Notes under the pieces: generated by a model
The model's input: the letters and a program-made list of their open reading frames with translations, nothing else
Database searches by the model: none
Told to the model about the DNA's origin: nothing
Made by a program: the position numbers and the translations under genes
DNA from: Campylobacteraceae bacterium
Lineage (GTDB): Bacteria > Campylobacterota > Campylobacteria > Campylobacterales > Sulfurovaceae
Direction of reading: 5' to 3'
DNA length: 64,000 nt
NCBI GenBank assembly: GCA_027065045.1
Contig: JAMOOX010000041.1
Coordinates: 1 to 64,000, forward strand
In this document: piece by piece, positions 25,658-34,669 of the stretch
Layout: each line of letters begins with the position of its first letter
Numbering within the stretch: position 1 is the stretch's first letter

Positions 25658-27674
25658 AGTTTTATTGGCAATTGTTATATCTATGACTATTATGCTAAAT
25701 GCTAATGATAAAAAGGTAGATATTAATTTTAAAGATTTGGATATGCAAAGCTTTATAGAGACTATTAGTAAAATAACACATAAAAATATTTTGGTAGATA
25801 CAAAGTTGCGAGGTAAAGTAAATTTTGTAACAAACCAACCAATTAAAAAAAGCTCACTTATCCCATTAGCTAATTCCATTTTATCCACTCATGGATTAAC
25901 GCTAATTGATTTGGGTGATTTTTATAAGGTAGTCAAATCCAATGATGCCGCAGGAGCAGGATTAAATGTAAGCCATGAGATTTCAGGAGATACTATGACA
26001 ACAGTTATCTTTACTCTCAAAACTGCAAATGCTTCAATTTTAAGAGCCAAAATCCGTCCACTACTACATAAAGATGCAAAGGTTGTATCATTTAAAAATA
26101 ATAATATGTTATCAATAACAGCATATCCCAAAACACTTCGTTCTATTAAAAAGCTTATTGATAGTGTAGAAGAGAGTAGCAAAAAGGGTTCTGTATTTAT
26201 CAAGCTCAAAAATGCCTCTGCAAAAAGTGTATATACAAGTGCTAATGCTATGAGTAAGAAGCTTTTCCCACAGGCTATCATTAGTGAAAAAGTAGATGTG
26301 ATGAAAGATGAGGCTACAAATACTATTATATTAGTGGGTAAGAGAGATAATGTAAATAGAATGGTAAATTATGTAAAAAAGCTTGATATTGAGGGAGAGG
26401 GTACAGAACAAAAAATGTATGTTATACCTCTTAAAAATTCAAATGTTGAAGAGTTAGAGAAGATATTATCAAAGCTTATTGCTCAAATGAATGGAGCAGA
26501 AGTTGCAAAATCCAAAATCAAAGGTAAAGCTATCAAGCCTCAAAAAGCTATGGTAGTGAGTGATTTAGAGAGAAATGCACTAATTATTCTAGCTACTCCT
26601 GAACAAATCCAAAATATAAAGCTTACAATTGCCAAAATTGATATAGAGAAACCACAAGTATTTGTAAAAGCAAAAATTGTAGAGATTAATAATAATATAG
26701 CCAAATCTATAGGTGTAAGATATGGATTTGAGGGTGGTAAGATTACATCACAAGGACTATTTTCTATAGCAGGTGGAATGTTAGGTGGAAATTCTATGAT
26801 GGTATCTCAAAATTTAATGAGCTTTTTAAATACTCAAACTACAAGTTATGATACTAATGGTAATGCAATTACAAATACAGAGACACCATTTAAATTCTCT
26901 TCTGATATTTCAGAGATATTTGCATTGGGTGCAAAACTTGACCTATTAAGCCAAAATGGTGGAGCTCAAATATTGAGTGAACCATCAATTTTATGTACAA
27001 ATAATAAAGAGGCATCTATATATGTAGGACAGACACAATCAATACTTACAAGTACAGCAAAAGGTAATAATGCACAAGACCTTACTAGAAATAGTTATAG
27101 TAGAGAGGATATTGGTATCACTCTAAAGGTTAAACCAAGACTATCAAGTAATAATAAAGTATCATTGAGTGTAGAGGCTATTATAGAAGATGTATTGGGT
27201 GGTTCTGGTTCTACTGCTGATAGACCAACGACTACCAAAAGAAAAGTTTTGACTAATGCTATTGTAAATAATGGAGAGACAATTATTGTAGGTGGGCTTA
27301 TCAAAAAATCTAATGGTAAAACTACTACAAAAGTACCACTATTAGGAGATATACCAATTATTGGCGAACTATTTAAATCTCGTTCAAATGCTACAAGTAG
27401 TGTAAATGTAGTAATTTATCTTACTCCATATATTGTACCAAGAAGTGGAGATTTAAAGAAACTTAGAAAACTATTAGTAGAGTTAGATGGATTACAGACT
27501 AAATATAACTCTGTTGTATATAATACTTTAGAAAACAGAGCAAATAGTAGAGGTGCAAGTAGTAGAATTACAACAACTACTACTACAAGTAATACCTATA
27601 AACACCTAGCAAGTAATAGAATATTATCACATGATGAAGAAGAAGAAAATGGCATCTTTATCCCAGGGAAATAA
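25644..27674 (+). CDS. gspD: Type II secretion secretin (GspD)
   Basis: This forms the outer-membrane channel. Signal peptide MRLSRVLLAIVISMTIMLNA; an N0 domain (VDINFKDLDMQSFIETISKI), N1-N3 domains (~100-330), then the secretin core with KPQVFVKAKIVEINNNIAKS, GAQILSEPSILCTNNKEASI, EDIGITLKVKPRL, and VPLLGDIPIIGELFKS. 676 residues with a Thr/Ser-rich tail. Family similarity to T4P PilQ exists, but the neighbouring GspC and GspE favour a T2SS. Confidence 0.93.
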   Translation: MRLSRVLLAIVISMTIMLNANDKKVDINFKDLDMQSFIETISKITHKNILVDTKLRGKVNFVTNQPIKKSSLIPLANSILSTHGLTLIDLGDFYKVVKSNDAAGAGLNVSHEISGDTMTTVIFTLKTANASILRAKIRPLLHKDAKVVSFKNNNMLSITAYPKTLRSIKKLIDSVEESSKKGSVFIKLKNASAKSVYTSANAMSKKLFPQAIISEKVDVMKDEATNTIILVGKRDNVNRMVNYVKKLDIEGEGTEQKMYVIPLKNSNVEELEKILSKLIAQMNGAEVAKSKIKGKAIKPQKAMVVSDLERNALIILATPEQIQNIKLTIAKIDIEKPQVFVKAKIVEINNNIAKSIGVRYGFEGGKITSQGLFSIAGGMLGGNSMMVSQNLMSFLNTQTTSYDTNGNAITNTETPFKFSSDISEIFALGAKLDLLSQNGGAQILSEPSILCTNNKEASIYVGQTQSILTSTAKGNNAQDLTRNSYSREDIGITLKVKPRLSSNNKVSLSVEAIIEDVLGGSGSTADRPTTTKRKVLTNAIVNNGETIIVGGLIKKSNGKTTTKVPLLGDIPIIGELFKSRSNATSSVNVVIYLTPYIVPRSGDLKKLRKLLVELDGLQTKYNSVVYNTLENRANSRGASSRITTTTTTSNTYKHLASNRILSHDEEEENGIFIPGK

Positions 27675-27675
27675 T

Positions 27676-29190
27676 ATGAAATTTTTAAGATTAAAAGATG
27701 TTAATTTAGAGCCATTTGTTGATGAAAATATTAATGCAAAAGTATCGCTAAAACATAATTTACTTTTTGGAAAATATGAAGATAAAATTATATCTGTAGC
27801 AAAAGAGGATACTCTCTCATCTGCATTAAACTATATATCAAGATTAAATGTAGATTATCCAATATATATTTTAGATGATAGTAGCTATGAGAGGCTACTT
27901 AATAAATTCCAAGAGATACAGACAAGTAGTGATTTTGAAAATATCTCATCAGATACCACAGAAGAGCTAATAGAGGTAGAATCAGACCTTTTAGCATTTA
28001 TCCAAAACTCACAAGATTTACTATCAAGTGAGGGTTCAGCACCAATTGTAAAGCTTGTTAATTCACTATTCTTTCAAGCTATTAAACGGGGTGCTAGTGA
28101 TATTCATATTGAAAATGGAGAGAACAAAGGAGAGGTAAGATTACGAATTGATGGTGCATTAAAAAAGCATCTTGACCTTGAAAAAAAGATTATAGCTTTA
28201 GTAATTAACCGTATCAAAGTTATCTCAAATCTTGATATTTCAGAAAAAAGAGTACCACAAGATGGTAGAACACAAGTCAAAATTTCAGGTAAAACTCTTG
28301 ATATTAGGGTATCAATTTTGCCTACTTATTATGGTGAGAGAATTGTAATGAGGATATTAATGCAAAGTGAACATATCCCAACTCTAAGAGATTTAGGATT
28401 TAATGAGAAGATGACAGATGAGTTCTATTCATTACTCAAACACTCTCATGGAATGATACTTGTAACAGGACCTACAGGAAGTGGTAAATCAACCACTCTT
28501 CACGCATTCTTACAACATATTGCCACACCTGATAAAAATATTATTACAGTAGAAGACCCAGTTGAGTATAATGCAGATAATATTAGTCAAATTCAAGTAA
28601 ATGCAAAAGTAGGACTTACATTCTCAGCAGGACTTAGAAGTATCCTAAGACAAGACCCAGATGTAATTATGATAGGTGAGATTAGAGATAGTGAAACAGG
28701 TGAAATAGCCTTGCAATCAGCCCTTACAGGACATCTACTATTATCTACACTTCATACAAATGATGCCACTTCATCACTTACAAGACTTATGGATATGGGA
28801 ATAGCAGATTATCTTATATCCTCTACACTCTTAGGAGTATTAGCCCAACGATTAGTAAGAGAACTTTGTATTAATTGTAAAGAAGATACAACTCTAGCAC
28901 CAGTAGTGATAAAAGATTTAGATATTGCAATTGATGCCAAACCCAAAAGAGCAGTAGGGTGTAGTAGATGTGATTTTACAGGATACAAAGGAAGAGTAGC
29001 AGTAGGTGAACTGTTTGTAATAAATGATAGTGTAAAAGAGATGATTAAAGAGAAATATACCGACCATGAAATAAGAATAGCTATGAAATCCAAAGGAATG
29101 GTAACAATAGCAGACCAACTAAAAGAGCTTATAGAAAATGGAACTACTAGCTATGAAGAGGGGCTAAGAGTTGGAATAATGGATGGGTAA
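27676..29190 (+). CDS. gspE: Type II secretion ATPase (GspE)
   Basis: Hexameric traffic ATPase that drives pseudopilus assembly. Walker A GPTGSGKSTT (~265-274), Walker B IMIGEIRDSETGEIALQSA, His box LLLSTLHTNDATSSLTRLMD, and a C-terminal zinc site (CINCK and CSRCDF). The ATG at 27676 directly follows the secretin stop, with AGGGA in front; a longer start inside gspD would add a Lys-rich 15-residue tail without support. The operon stops here: gspF and gspG do not follow. Confidence 0.94.
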   Translation: MKFLRLKDVNLEPFVDENINAKVSLKHNLLFGKYEDKIISVAKEDTLSSALNYISRLNVDYPIYILDDSSYERLLNKFQEIQTSSDFENISSDTTEELIEVESDLLAFIQNSQDLLSSEGSAPIVKLVNSLFFQAIKRGASDIHIENGENKGEVRLRIDGALKKHLDLEKKIIALVINRIKVISNLDISEKRVPQDGRTQVKISGKTLDIRVSILPTYYGERIVMRILMQSEHIPTLRDLGFNEKMTDEFYSLLKHSHGMILVTGPTGSGKSTTLHAFLQHIATPDKNIITVEDPVEYNADNISQIQVNAKVGLTFSAGLRSILRQDPDVIMIGEIRDSETGEIALQSALTGHLLLSTLHTNDATSSLTRLMDMGIADYLISSTLLGVLAQRLVRELCINCKEDTTLAPVVIKDLDIAIDAKPKRAVGCSRCDFTGYKGRVAVGELFVINDSVKEMIKEKYTDHEIRIAMKSKGMVTIADQLKELIENGTTSYEEGLRVGIMDG

Positions 29191-29217
29191 TAGTAGGAAA
29201 ATTTATCCCCACTATTA
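29188..29217. terminator. Hairpin between convergent gspE and thiG
   Basis: TAATAGT (29188-29194) and ACTATTA (29211-29217) pair around a 16-nt loop between the two stop codons. A short, AT-rich, weak terminator. Confidence 0.35.
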
Positions 29218-29223
29218 TTAAGC

Positions 29224-30000
29224 CTAAAATATCATACCATCAACTGGTGATGATGCCGTTGCAAATGGTCTTTTTGCAATTCTACCTGCTTCATAACTCA
29301 TTCTTCCTGCTATTACAGCATGTTTCATGGCCTCTGCCATCATCATAGGATTTTGAGCTTGTGCAATAGCTGTATTTGTAAGTACCCCATCAGCACCAAG
29401 TTCCATAGCTATACTTGCATCACTTGCACACCCAATCCCTGCATCTACAATTACAGGCACACTTACAGCCTCTTTTATAAAGTGAACATTAAATCTATTT
29501 TGTACCCCTAATCCACTACCGATAGGAGAGGCCAAAGGCATAATCGCATGAGCCCCTGCATCTTCTAATCTCTTGGCAATAATAGGGTCATCATTTGTAT
29601 ATGCCATAATCGTAAATCCATCTTTTGCCAATACCTCACAAGCTTTAATTGTCTCTATTACATCAGGATATAGAGTCTTAGCAGTATCCCCAATCACTTC
29701 AAGTTTAATCAAATCAATACCAGTAGCCTCACGAGTAAGTCTAAAAAGTGTAATAGCATCTTCTGCCGTTGTACAACCTGCTGAATTTGGTAAAAACTTT
29801 ACATTAGTATTTTCAAAATAACTCATCAAATTCTCTTGTGCTGGGTCTGTTATATTTACTCTTCTTACTGCTACTGTGATTAATTCACTCCCACTTGCTA
29901 AAGTAGCATCTAGCGTTGTTTGAAAGCTATCATATTTCCCACTTCCCACTATTAATCTACTATTTAATTCATACTTACCAATTTTTAAAATATTACTCAT
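29224..30000 (-). CDS. thiG: Thiazole synthase
   Basis: Makes the thiazole phosphate of thiamine from DXP, ThiS-thiocarboxylate and dehydroglycine. Motifs: [56 protein letters not shown] with the Schiff-base Lys, and [20 protein letters not shown]. Full length at 258 residues. No thiS, thiH or thiF lies next to it in the window. Confidence 0.97.
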   Translation of the reverse strand: MSNILKIGKYELNSRLIVGSGKYDSFQTTLDATLASGSELITVAVRRVNITDPAQENLMSYFENTNVKFLPNSAGCTTAEDAITLFRLTREATGIDLIKLEVIGDTAKTLYPDVIETIKACEVLAKDGFTIMAYTNDDPIIAKRLEDAGAHAIMPLASPIGSGLGVQNRFNVHFIKEAVSVPVIVDAGIGCASDASIAMELGADGVLTNTAIAQAQNPMMMAEAMKHAVIAGRMSYEAGRIAKRPFATASSPVDGMIF

Positions 30001-30085
30001 ATTATCTCCAATTTTTTTAGATGTTTTATATCACAAAATTGCTTAATCTTAATAATATTTTGAAGATTTAAAACTTCTATCTCAC

Positions 30086-30616
30086 TTATCTTTTAACCCT
30101 CTTACTCATATACTCACTCAACCTACCCATAGCCTCTTGATGATTAGCCATAAAATCTGTATGAGCATTTTTATTACAATAATTTGTAACTATAAATATA
30201 CCCCCTACTGGAATATCAAATTTTTGGGCTACTTTGATAATAGAGAAAAACTCCATATTTTCAATACCTATATCATGAGATAGGTATCTACTTGCTAACT
30301 TTTCATCTGTTGTGATATAGTTAGATGAATTTACTATTATCTCTTTTGATACATCAATAGCACTTGATACTACATTATCTATTGGAGAGTAAGCAGAGGC
30401 ATTAAAAAATGAATTTTCTATATTAGAGGCACTTTTAGACTCTATTATATCAAATATTCTTTTCTCTCCATAACTCCCTGCACTACCTACAAAGAGTATA
30501 AATTCAGGAGGGTTCATAATACATATACGAGTTAGATTAATAGCACTATCTACCATTCCAATACCAACAGGAGTAGCAAACTCAAAGCTCTCCTTGTCTC
30601 CTGCACAAATTATCAT
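30086..30616 (-). CDS. Purine nucleoside phosphorylase/MTA-SAH nucleosidase-like protein
   Basis: 176 residues with FILFVGSAGSYGEKRIFDII, a phosphorylase-type glycine loop, and GIENMEFFSIIKVAQKFDIP, the ribose-binding Met-Glu region; NYCNKNAHTDFMANHQEAM carries the late Asn/Asp region. It is shorter than typical MtnN/DeoD enzymes (about 230), lacking part of the N-terminus, so substrate cannot be given. It lies 13 bp after sppA. Confidence 0.75.
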   Translation of the reverse strand: MIICAGDKESFEFATPVGIGMVDSAINLTRICIMNPPEFILFVGSAGSYGEKRIFDIIESKSASNIENSFFNASAYSPIDNVVSSAIDVSKEIIVNSSNYITTDEKLASRYLSHDIGIENMEFFSIIKVAQKFDIPVGGIFIVTNYCNKNAHTDFMANHQEAMGRLSEYMSKRVKR

Positions 30617-30629
30617 ATCAATCCTTTTG

Positions 30630-31559
30630 TTAAAAAACTATTTTACTTTTTAATTCGCCTAAATCAAAATTGACTTTTGAATTGATTAAACTAAATGATT
30701 TTTTCTCTTTTGTAATAGTTATAAACTTTACATCTTTTCCAAATCTTTTTTTATAGTCTGCTCTTATTTTATATAGAGATGTTATCTCATCTACTAAAAT
30801 ACCTTTGATTTTAGGTGAGTTTGCTACAAATACCATACCCTCAGCATATTTCAAAGTAGTATTATAATCAAGACCTCTATTAGTAGCTACGGCTTCTACA
30901 AAGTTATGATATGTTGGTTGAAGCATATTATCATTGATATATTTTGTCTGATTTTCATCAGTCTTTTTAAATATTGATAGAGGTTGTTTAAATTTACCTT
31001 TGGTAATTGTACTCTCTTCTATTCCAATTGTTTGAGCCAATTTTGAGATATTATAGTGTTGTAAAATCACACCAATAGAACCTACTAAAGCATTTTTATT
31101 TGCTTTTAATGGCTTGATAGCAGAAGCAATATAATATCCACCTGATAAGGCATATCCACCTACATACATTGTAATTTTTTTAACCTTATTAATCTCTCTA
31201 AGATAATTTGACATCTCTTCACTCGCTGTTGGCGAACCACCTGGGGAGTTCATAATAAAGAGAATCTCTTTGTACTCATCTTTTTCTACTACTTTATCTA
31301 TCTTATCAATAGTTTTGAGAATATAATCAGATGTAATAACTTTATCCATATTAACTACGGCTATCTTATTTTTACCTTTTTTATCATCTATATCTATCAG
31401 ACCATTTTTATTTAAAAATACTCCAATAATAAAAAATTCAAATATTAAAAATATTATTAACATTGAGATTTTAATATTTTCAGAGATTGCTTTTCTCTTA
31501 AATACCTTTATCTCTTTTTCAAATTTTTCTCGTTCTAAATTAAAATTATTCTCATGCAT
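30630..31559 (-). CDS. sppA: Signal peptide peptidase SppA (S49 protease)
   Basis: Cleaves leftover signal peptides in the membrane. One N-terminal transmembrane helix (ISMLIIFLIFEFFIIGVFL), then EILFIMNSPGGSPTASEEMS, and GGYALSGGYYIASAI with the catalytic Ser, plus NKNALVGSIGVIL with the Lys region upstream. 309 residues, the short form with one catalytic domain. It is coupled to the DUF493 gene by a one-base overlap. Confidence 0.93.
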   Translation of the reverse strand: MHENNFNLEREKFEKEIKVFKRKAISENIKISMLIIFLIFEFFIIGVFLNKNGLIDIDDKKGKNKIAVVNMDKVITSDYILKTIDKIDKVVEKDEYKEILFIMNSPGGSPTASEEMSNYLREINKVKKITMYVGGYALSGGYYIASAIKPLKANKNALVGSIGVILQHYNISKLAQTIGIEESTITKGKFKQPLSIFKKTDENQTKYINDNMLQPTYHNFVEAVATNRGLDYNTTLKYAEGMVFVANSPKIKGILVDEITSLYKIRADYKKRFGKDVKFITITKEKKSFSLINSKVNFDLGELKSKIVF

Positions 31560-31828
31560 TAAAGTACCATCTTTATATCATTATGCTCTTCAAAGGCCTT
31601 GAAGATTTTATCTCTATCATCTTGATTTTCTACTTCACAATAGGCATTAAAACTATGAAATTTACCATTTTTAGATACATTTCCTACTTTACATTTATAC
31701 TCTTTATGAGATAAAATATCTTTTACAGACTCCTCTAACTTATCTCTATCTCTTCCAATAATCTTAAATCCCCACTCACAAGGATAATCAATTTTTGGTT
31801 TATCTTGGGTTTTATCGTCTAAAATCAC
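31559..31828 (-). CDS. DUF493 family protein (HP0495 type)
   Basis: A small ferredoxin-like-fold protein known from Helicobacter HP0495 and E. coli YbeD; function unknown. [20 protein letters not shown] and [20 protein letters not shown] are the conserved strands. The GTG at 31828 is preferred because GGAGG lies 8 bp before it; an earlier GTG at 31843 starts inside that ribosome site. It overlaps moaC by 17 bp. Confidence 0.85.
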   Translation of the reverse strand: MILDDKTQDKPKIDYPCEWGFKIIGRDRDKLEESVKDILSHKEYKCKVGNVSKNGKFHSFNAYCEVENQDDRDKIFKAFEEHNDIKMVL

Positions 31829-32282
31829 CGTTTTTACCTCCACTTTTTGCTTCTAATTGTACATCTCTTATAACCATAGATTTATCAATCGCTTTTAACA
31901 TATCATAAATTGTAAGTAATCCTACACTCACACCTGTTAATGCCTCCATCTCTACACCTGTTTTACCATCAAGTCGTACTTTAATAGTAAGCTTAAACCC
32001 TGGTAACTCTGGTAACTCTTCTAAATCTGTTTTGATAGAGTTTAGCATTAATGGGTGACACATTGGAATAAGATTACTTGTCTGTTTTGCTCCCATTATC
32101 CCTGCAATAATAGCTGTCTGTATTACAGAACCCTTTTTATTATCATTACTCATAGCCATATCATAAGCCTCTTGAGATACCTCAATTACTCCACTTGCTA
32201 CGGCCTCTCGTGTAGTAATATCTTTATCTCCTACATCTACCATTTTGGGTCTATTATTCTCATCTAAGTGAGTTAAATTCAT
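31812..32282 (-). CDS. moaC: Cyclic pyranopterin monophosphate synthase
   Basis: Second step of molybdenum cofactor synthesis, with MoaA. Motifs: [58 protein letters not shown] and [20 protein letters not shown]. 156 residues, full length. AAGGAAA precedes the ATG. It overlaps the 3' end of the HEPN remnant by 4 bp, which suggests a once-coupled order. Confidence 0.97.
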   Translation of the reverse strand: MNLTHLDENNRPKMVDVGDKDITTREAVASGVIEVSQEAYDMAMSNDNKKGSVIQTAIIAGIMGAKQTSNLIPMCHPLMLNSIKTDLEELPELPGFKLTIKVRLDGKTGVEMEALTGVSVGLLTIYDMLKAIDKSMVIRDVQLEAKSGGKNGDFRR

Positions 32283-32448
32283 TTTTTTCCTTTATTTATT
32301 AAATTATCTATCTCACAATAAAACTTAAAAGCTATATTATAAAATTCTTTTGCATCATCAAGTGTTGGTTGTCCATAAGGCAAAAGCCCCATATCTCTCT
32401 AATAACATCTAAATCAGATTTTGAAGCTTTTAGCCACTCTTTTGCCAT
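32279..32448 (-). pseudogene. HEPN-domain toxin remnant with internal deletion
   Basis: From ATG 32448 the frame reads AKEWLKASKSDLDVIREI, the usual HEPN N-terminus, then loses frame. In the shifted frame from about 32395 it reads GLLPYGQPTLDDAKEFYNIA to the TGA overlapping moaC, the usual HEPN C-terminus (family form: GLLP.GKPTLEDAKEFY). The middle (~60-70 residues with the RNase RX4-6H motif) is missing. The gene is therefore non-functional. The start lies inside the MNT gene's end. Confidence 0.75.
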
Positions 32449-32725
32449 TTGTAAATTTTTCATTCATCTTTTTAGTATGGACAATTATATCCATAGCAAT
32501 TTTATCACTTAATTCATCTAAAGCTTTTATTACTTTTAATTTAATATTCATATTTTCTTGAAAACTTTTTGGTAAAAAATTATCATTAGTAACCAAATAT
32601 AAATCAATATCACTATCTTCTCTTTGTGTTCCATTTACATAACTACCAAATAGTATAATTCTATTTAACTCTAAAGGCTCTAATTTCTCTAAAAGCTCTA
32701 TTTTAACTTTTTCTATATCCACCAT
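32414..32725 (-). CDS. MNT-type minimal nucleotidyltransferase, C-terminus altered
   Basis: The antitoxin half of an MNT/HEPN pair. NRIILFGSYVNGTQREDSDI holds the GSxxxG...DxD signature; IAMDIIVHTKKMNEKF follows. After MNEKF the family ending is replaced by TNGKRVAKSFKI, which is the HEPN start read in another frame, so a deletion has joined the two genes. The ATG at 32725 is supported by AGAGGA 10 bp upstream inside the end of proA. With the HEPN partner broken, any remaining role is doubtful. Confidence 0.8.
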   Translation of the reverse strand: MVDIEKVKIELLEKLEPLELNRIILFGSYVNGTQREDSDIDLYLVTNDNFLPKSFQENMNIKLKVIKALDELSDKIAMDIIVHTKKMNEKFTNGKRVAKSFKI

Positions 32726-32732
32726 AATATTA

Positions 32733-33968
32733 CTATCCTCTAACTTGCCCACTACCTACAATAGTAAATTTATAGGTAGTTAGCCCCTCTATCCCCATAG
32801 GTCCTCTTGCATGAAGTTTATTTGTACTAATTCCTACCTCAGCACCAAATCCAAATGCCCCACCATCTGTAAATCTTGTACTAGCATTTACATATACAGC
32901 TGCTGCATCAATAGAGTTTAAAAAGTGATTAGCAGTTGTAATATTCTCTGTAATAATAGCCTCTGAGTGTCCTGATGTAAATTTAGTAATATGTGCTATT
33001 GCTCCATTTACTCCATCAACTACTTTGATATTTAATATATTTGCCAAATACTCTGTATCATAATCCTCATCAGTGGCATTTTCAACCTCAATTATACTTT
33101 GAGTATCAACACACCCTTTAAGTTGGGTATTTTCTCTATCAAATGCCTCTTTGAGTTTTGGTAATATATAATCTGCTATCTTATTATCTACAAGTAGTGT
33201 CTCCATAGCATTACAAACTCCTGGTCTTTGACATTTGGCATTTATAGCTATATCAATAGCATTTTGGATATTAGCATCTTCATCTATATATGTATGACAC
33301 TGCCCTTTATCATGTTTTACTACACTTACAGTAGCATTCTTACTGACATGATTAATCAGCCCTGCCCCACCTCTTGGGATAATTAAATCCACATATTTAT
33401 CCATCTTGATAAGCTTATCAACACCTGCTCTTGAAGAATCTGGAATAAGTGATATTAGAGATGTTGGAAGAGAGTTTTTAGCCAATACGCCTTGAAGTAT
33501 TTTAGCTATTGCTCCATTTGAGTTTTCAGCCTCTTTACCACCTTTTAATACACATACATTAGAACTCTTAAAGCATAACCCTGCTGTATCACTTGTAACA
33601 TTTGGACGAGATTCATATATAATACCAATTACTCCAATAGGAATAGATATTTTTTCTATCTTTAACCCATCATCTGTAATCCAACCATCTAAAACTCTAC
33701 CCACTGGGTCTTTAAGCGATGCTATCTCCTCTAATGACTTAGCCATACCATCAACTCTACCCTCATCTAAAAAGAGTCTATCCATCAAAGCAGATGATAA
33801 ATCACTCTCCTCTCCTGCTCTCATATCAACAGCATTAGCCTCTAATAAATTAGCAGTTTCATCTCTTAAAGCTTGTGCCATCTCTTTTAAAATAGCTACC
33901 TTTTTTGCCCCATCAAGAGTAGCAAATACTCTACTTGAACTTTTTGCCTCTTCTAAAAATGCTTCCAT
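32733..33968 (-). CDS. proA: Glutamate-5-semialdehyde dehydrogenase (gamma-glutamyl phosphate reductase)
   Basis: Second step of proline synthesis. It opens MEAFLEEAKSSSRVFATLDG; IGVIGIIYESRPNVTSDTAG is the cofactor region; KCQRPGVCNAMETLLVD holds the catalytic Cys; ITKFTSGHSEAII and RFTDGGAFGFGAEVGISTNK close the domain. 411 residues, full length. It is 3 bp from ppnP upstream. Confidence 0.97.
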   Translation of the reverse strand: MEAFLEEAKSSSRVFATLDGAKKVAILKEMAQALRDETANLLEANAVDMRAGEESDLSSALMDRLFLDEGRVDGMAKSLEEIASLKDPVGRVLDGWITDDGLKIEKISIPIGVIGIIYESRPNVTSDTAGLCFKSSNVCVLKGGKEAENSNGAIAKILQGVLAKNSLPTSLISLIPDSSRAGVDKLIKMDKYVDLIIPRGGAGLINHVSKNATVSVVKHDKGQCHTYIDEDANIQNAIDIAINAKCQRPGVCNAMETLLVDNKIADYILPKLKEAFDRENTQLKGCVDTQSIIEVENATDEDYDTEYLANILNIKVVDGVNGAIAHITKFTSGHSEAIITENITTANHFLNSIDAAAVYVNASTRFTDGGAFGFGAEVGISTNKLHARGPMGIEGLTTYKFTIVGSGQVRG

Positions 33969-33971
33969 ATA

Positions 33972-34286
33972 TTAATCCTCTATATATGTACAACAGTAAT
34001 CTGTTACACTCTTAATCTTAATATCAAAAGATGAGTTAGCAGGTACTTCAAAAGTCTCTGGTGTATGTAGAGTTTTCCACTCTTCATTAGGTAATTTTAT
34101 ATCAAGTTCCCCACTCATAATCTCCATAATCTCAGCCTCATTTGTACCAAAAGTATATTCACCTATTTGCATAACGCCTAAAGTCTGTTTAGTACCATCT
34201 GCCAAAGTAATAGCTCTACTTACCACCTTACCATCATAATATACATTTGCCTCTTTTATAATTGAAACATTATTTAATTTTGTCAT
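33972..34286 (-). CDS. ppnP: Pyrimidine/purine nucleoside phosphorylase (PpnP/YaiE)
   Basis: A small cupin that phosphorolyses several nucleosides. NNVSIIKEANVYYDGKVVSR and LGVMQIGEYTFGTNEAEIME are the family opening; FEVPANSSFDIKIKSVTDYC is the barrel closing strand. 104 residues, AAAGGG before the ATG. It is the last chromosomal gene before the integrated element. Confidence 0.93.
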   Translation of the reverse strand: MTKLNNVSIIKEANVYYDGKVVSRAITLADGTKQTLGVMQIGEYTFGTNEAEIMEIMSGELDIKLPNEEWKTLHTPETFEVPANSSFDIKIKSVTDYCCTYIED

Positions 34287-34321
34287 TTATCACCCTTTAA
34301 AATGCTTTTATCTTTTAGGTA

Positions 34322-34327
34322 ATTATA
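34322..34327 (-). promoter_or_regulatory. Probable -10 box of ppnP-proA
   Basis: TGTATAATTAC on the minus strand, about 35 bp before the ppnP start codon. Confidence 0.45.
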
Positions 34328-34402
34328 CATTTAAATTAATTAAAGTAGCTTTTTTGAGTTAATATATAAATCAAAAGGAATACTATGGTCTCAATAAGTT
34401 TT

Positions 34403-34434
34403 GGCAAGAGGATACAAATAATTTATTTTAGATA
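34403..34434 (+). pseudogene. Scar of a second integrase gene (3' tip)
   Basis: These 32 bp match the 3' end of the element's integrase gene (35757-35788) at 31 positions and encode WQEDTNNLF-stop, against GQEDINNLF-stop. They lie just outside the left attachment repeat, in the same orientation. This suggests an earlier related element at the same site that has since been lost. The 380-bp gap (34287-34669) otherwise holds only the ppnP promoter, attL and arm-type repeats. Confidence 0.65.
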
Positions 34435-34438
34435 AACA

Positions 34439-34477
34439 GTATTTAATATTTATATTGGTGGAGATGAGGGGAATTGA
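34439..34477. repeat. attL (39-bp direct repeat)
   Basis: Exact copy of 42399-42437. It carries a 22-bp tmRNA 3'-end fragment (GGTGGAGATGAGG region), then diverges to element sequence. Confidence 0.9.
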
Positions 34478-34626
34478 TATACCACTTTTACACACTAACC
34501 TTAAACAATAGTTATCAATAGCTAACATTAATCTACAATAGCCACAACATAGGGTATAATAGCAGTATTAGTAATCATTAGTATTAATCAACATTAGATA
34601 TTAAGAATATACAATAAGTATCAAAG

Positions 34627-34648
34627 TTGGTTACATATAGGTTACACT
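34627..34648. repeat. Integrase arm-type repeat, left copy
   Basis: A 22-bp sequence containing GGTTACATATAGGTTACACT, found again at 42316-42337 in the same orientation. Both lie inside the element, about 60-190 bp from its ends, and each has an inner GGTTACA/GGTTACA direct repeat, as expected for arm binding sites. Confidence 0.65.
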
Positions 34649-34669
34649 ATTTTATTATCAAGGATATTT

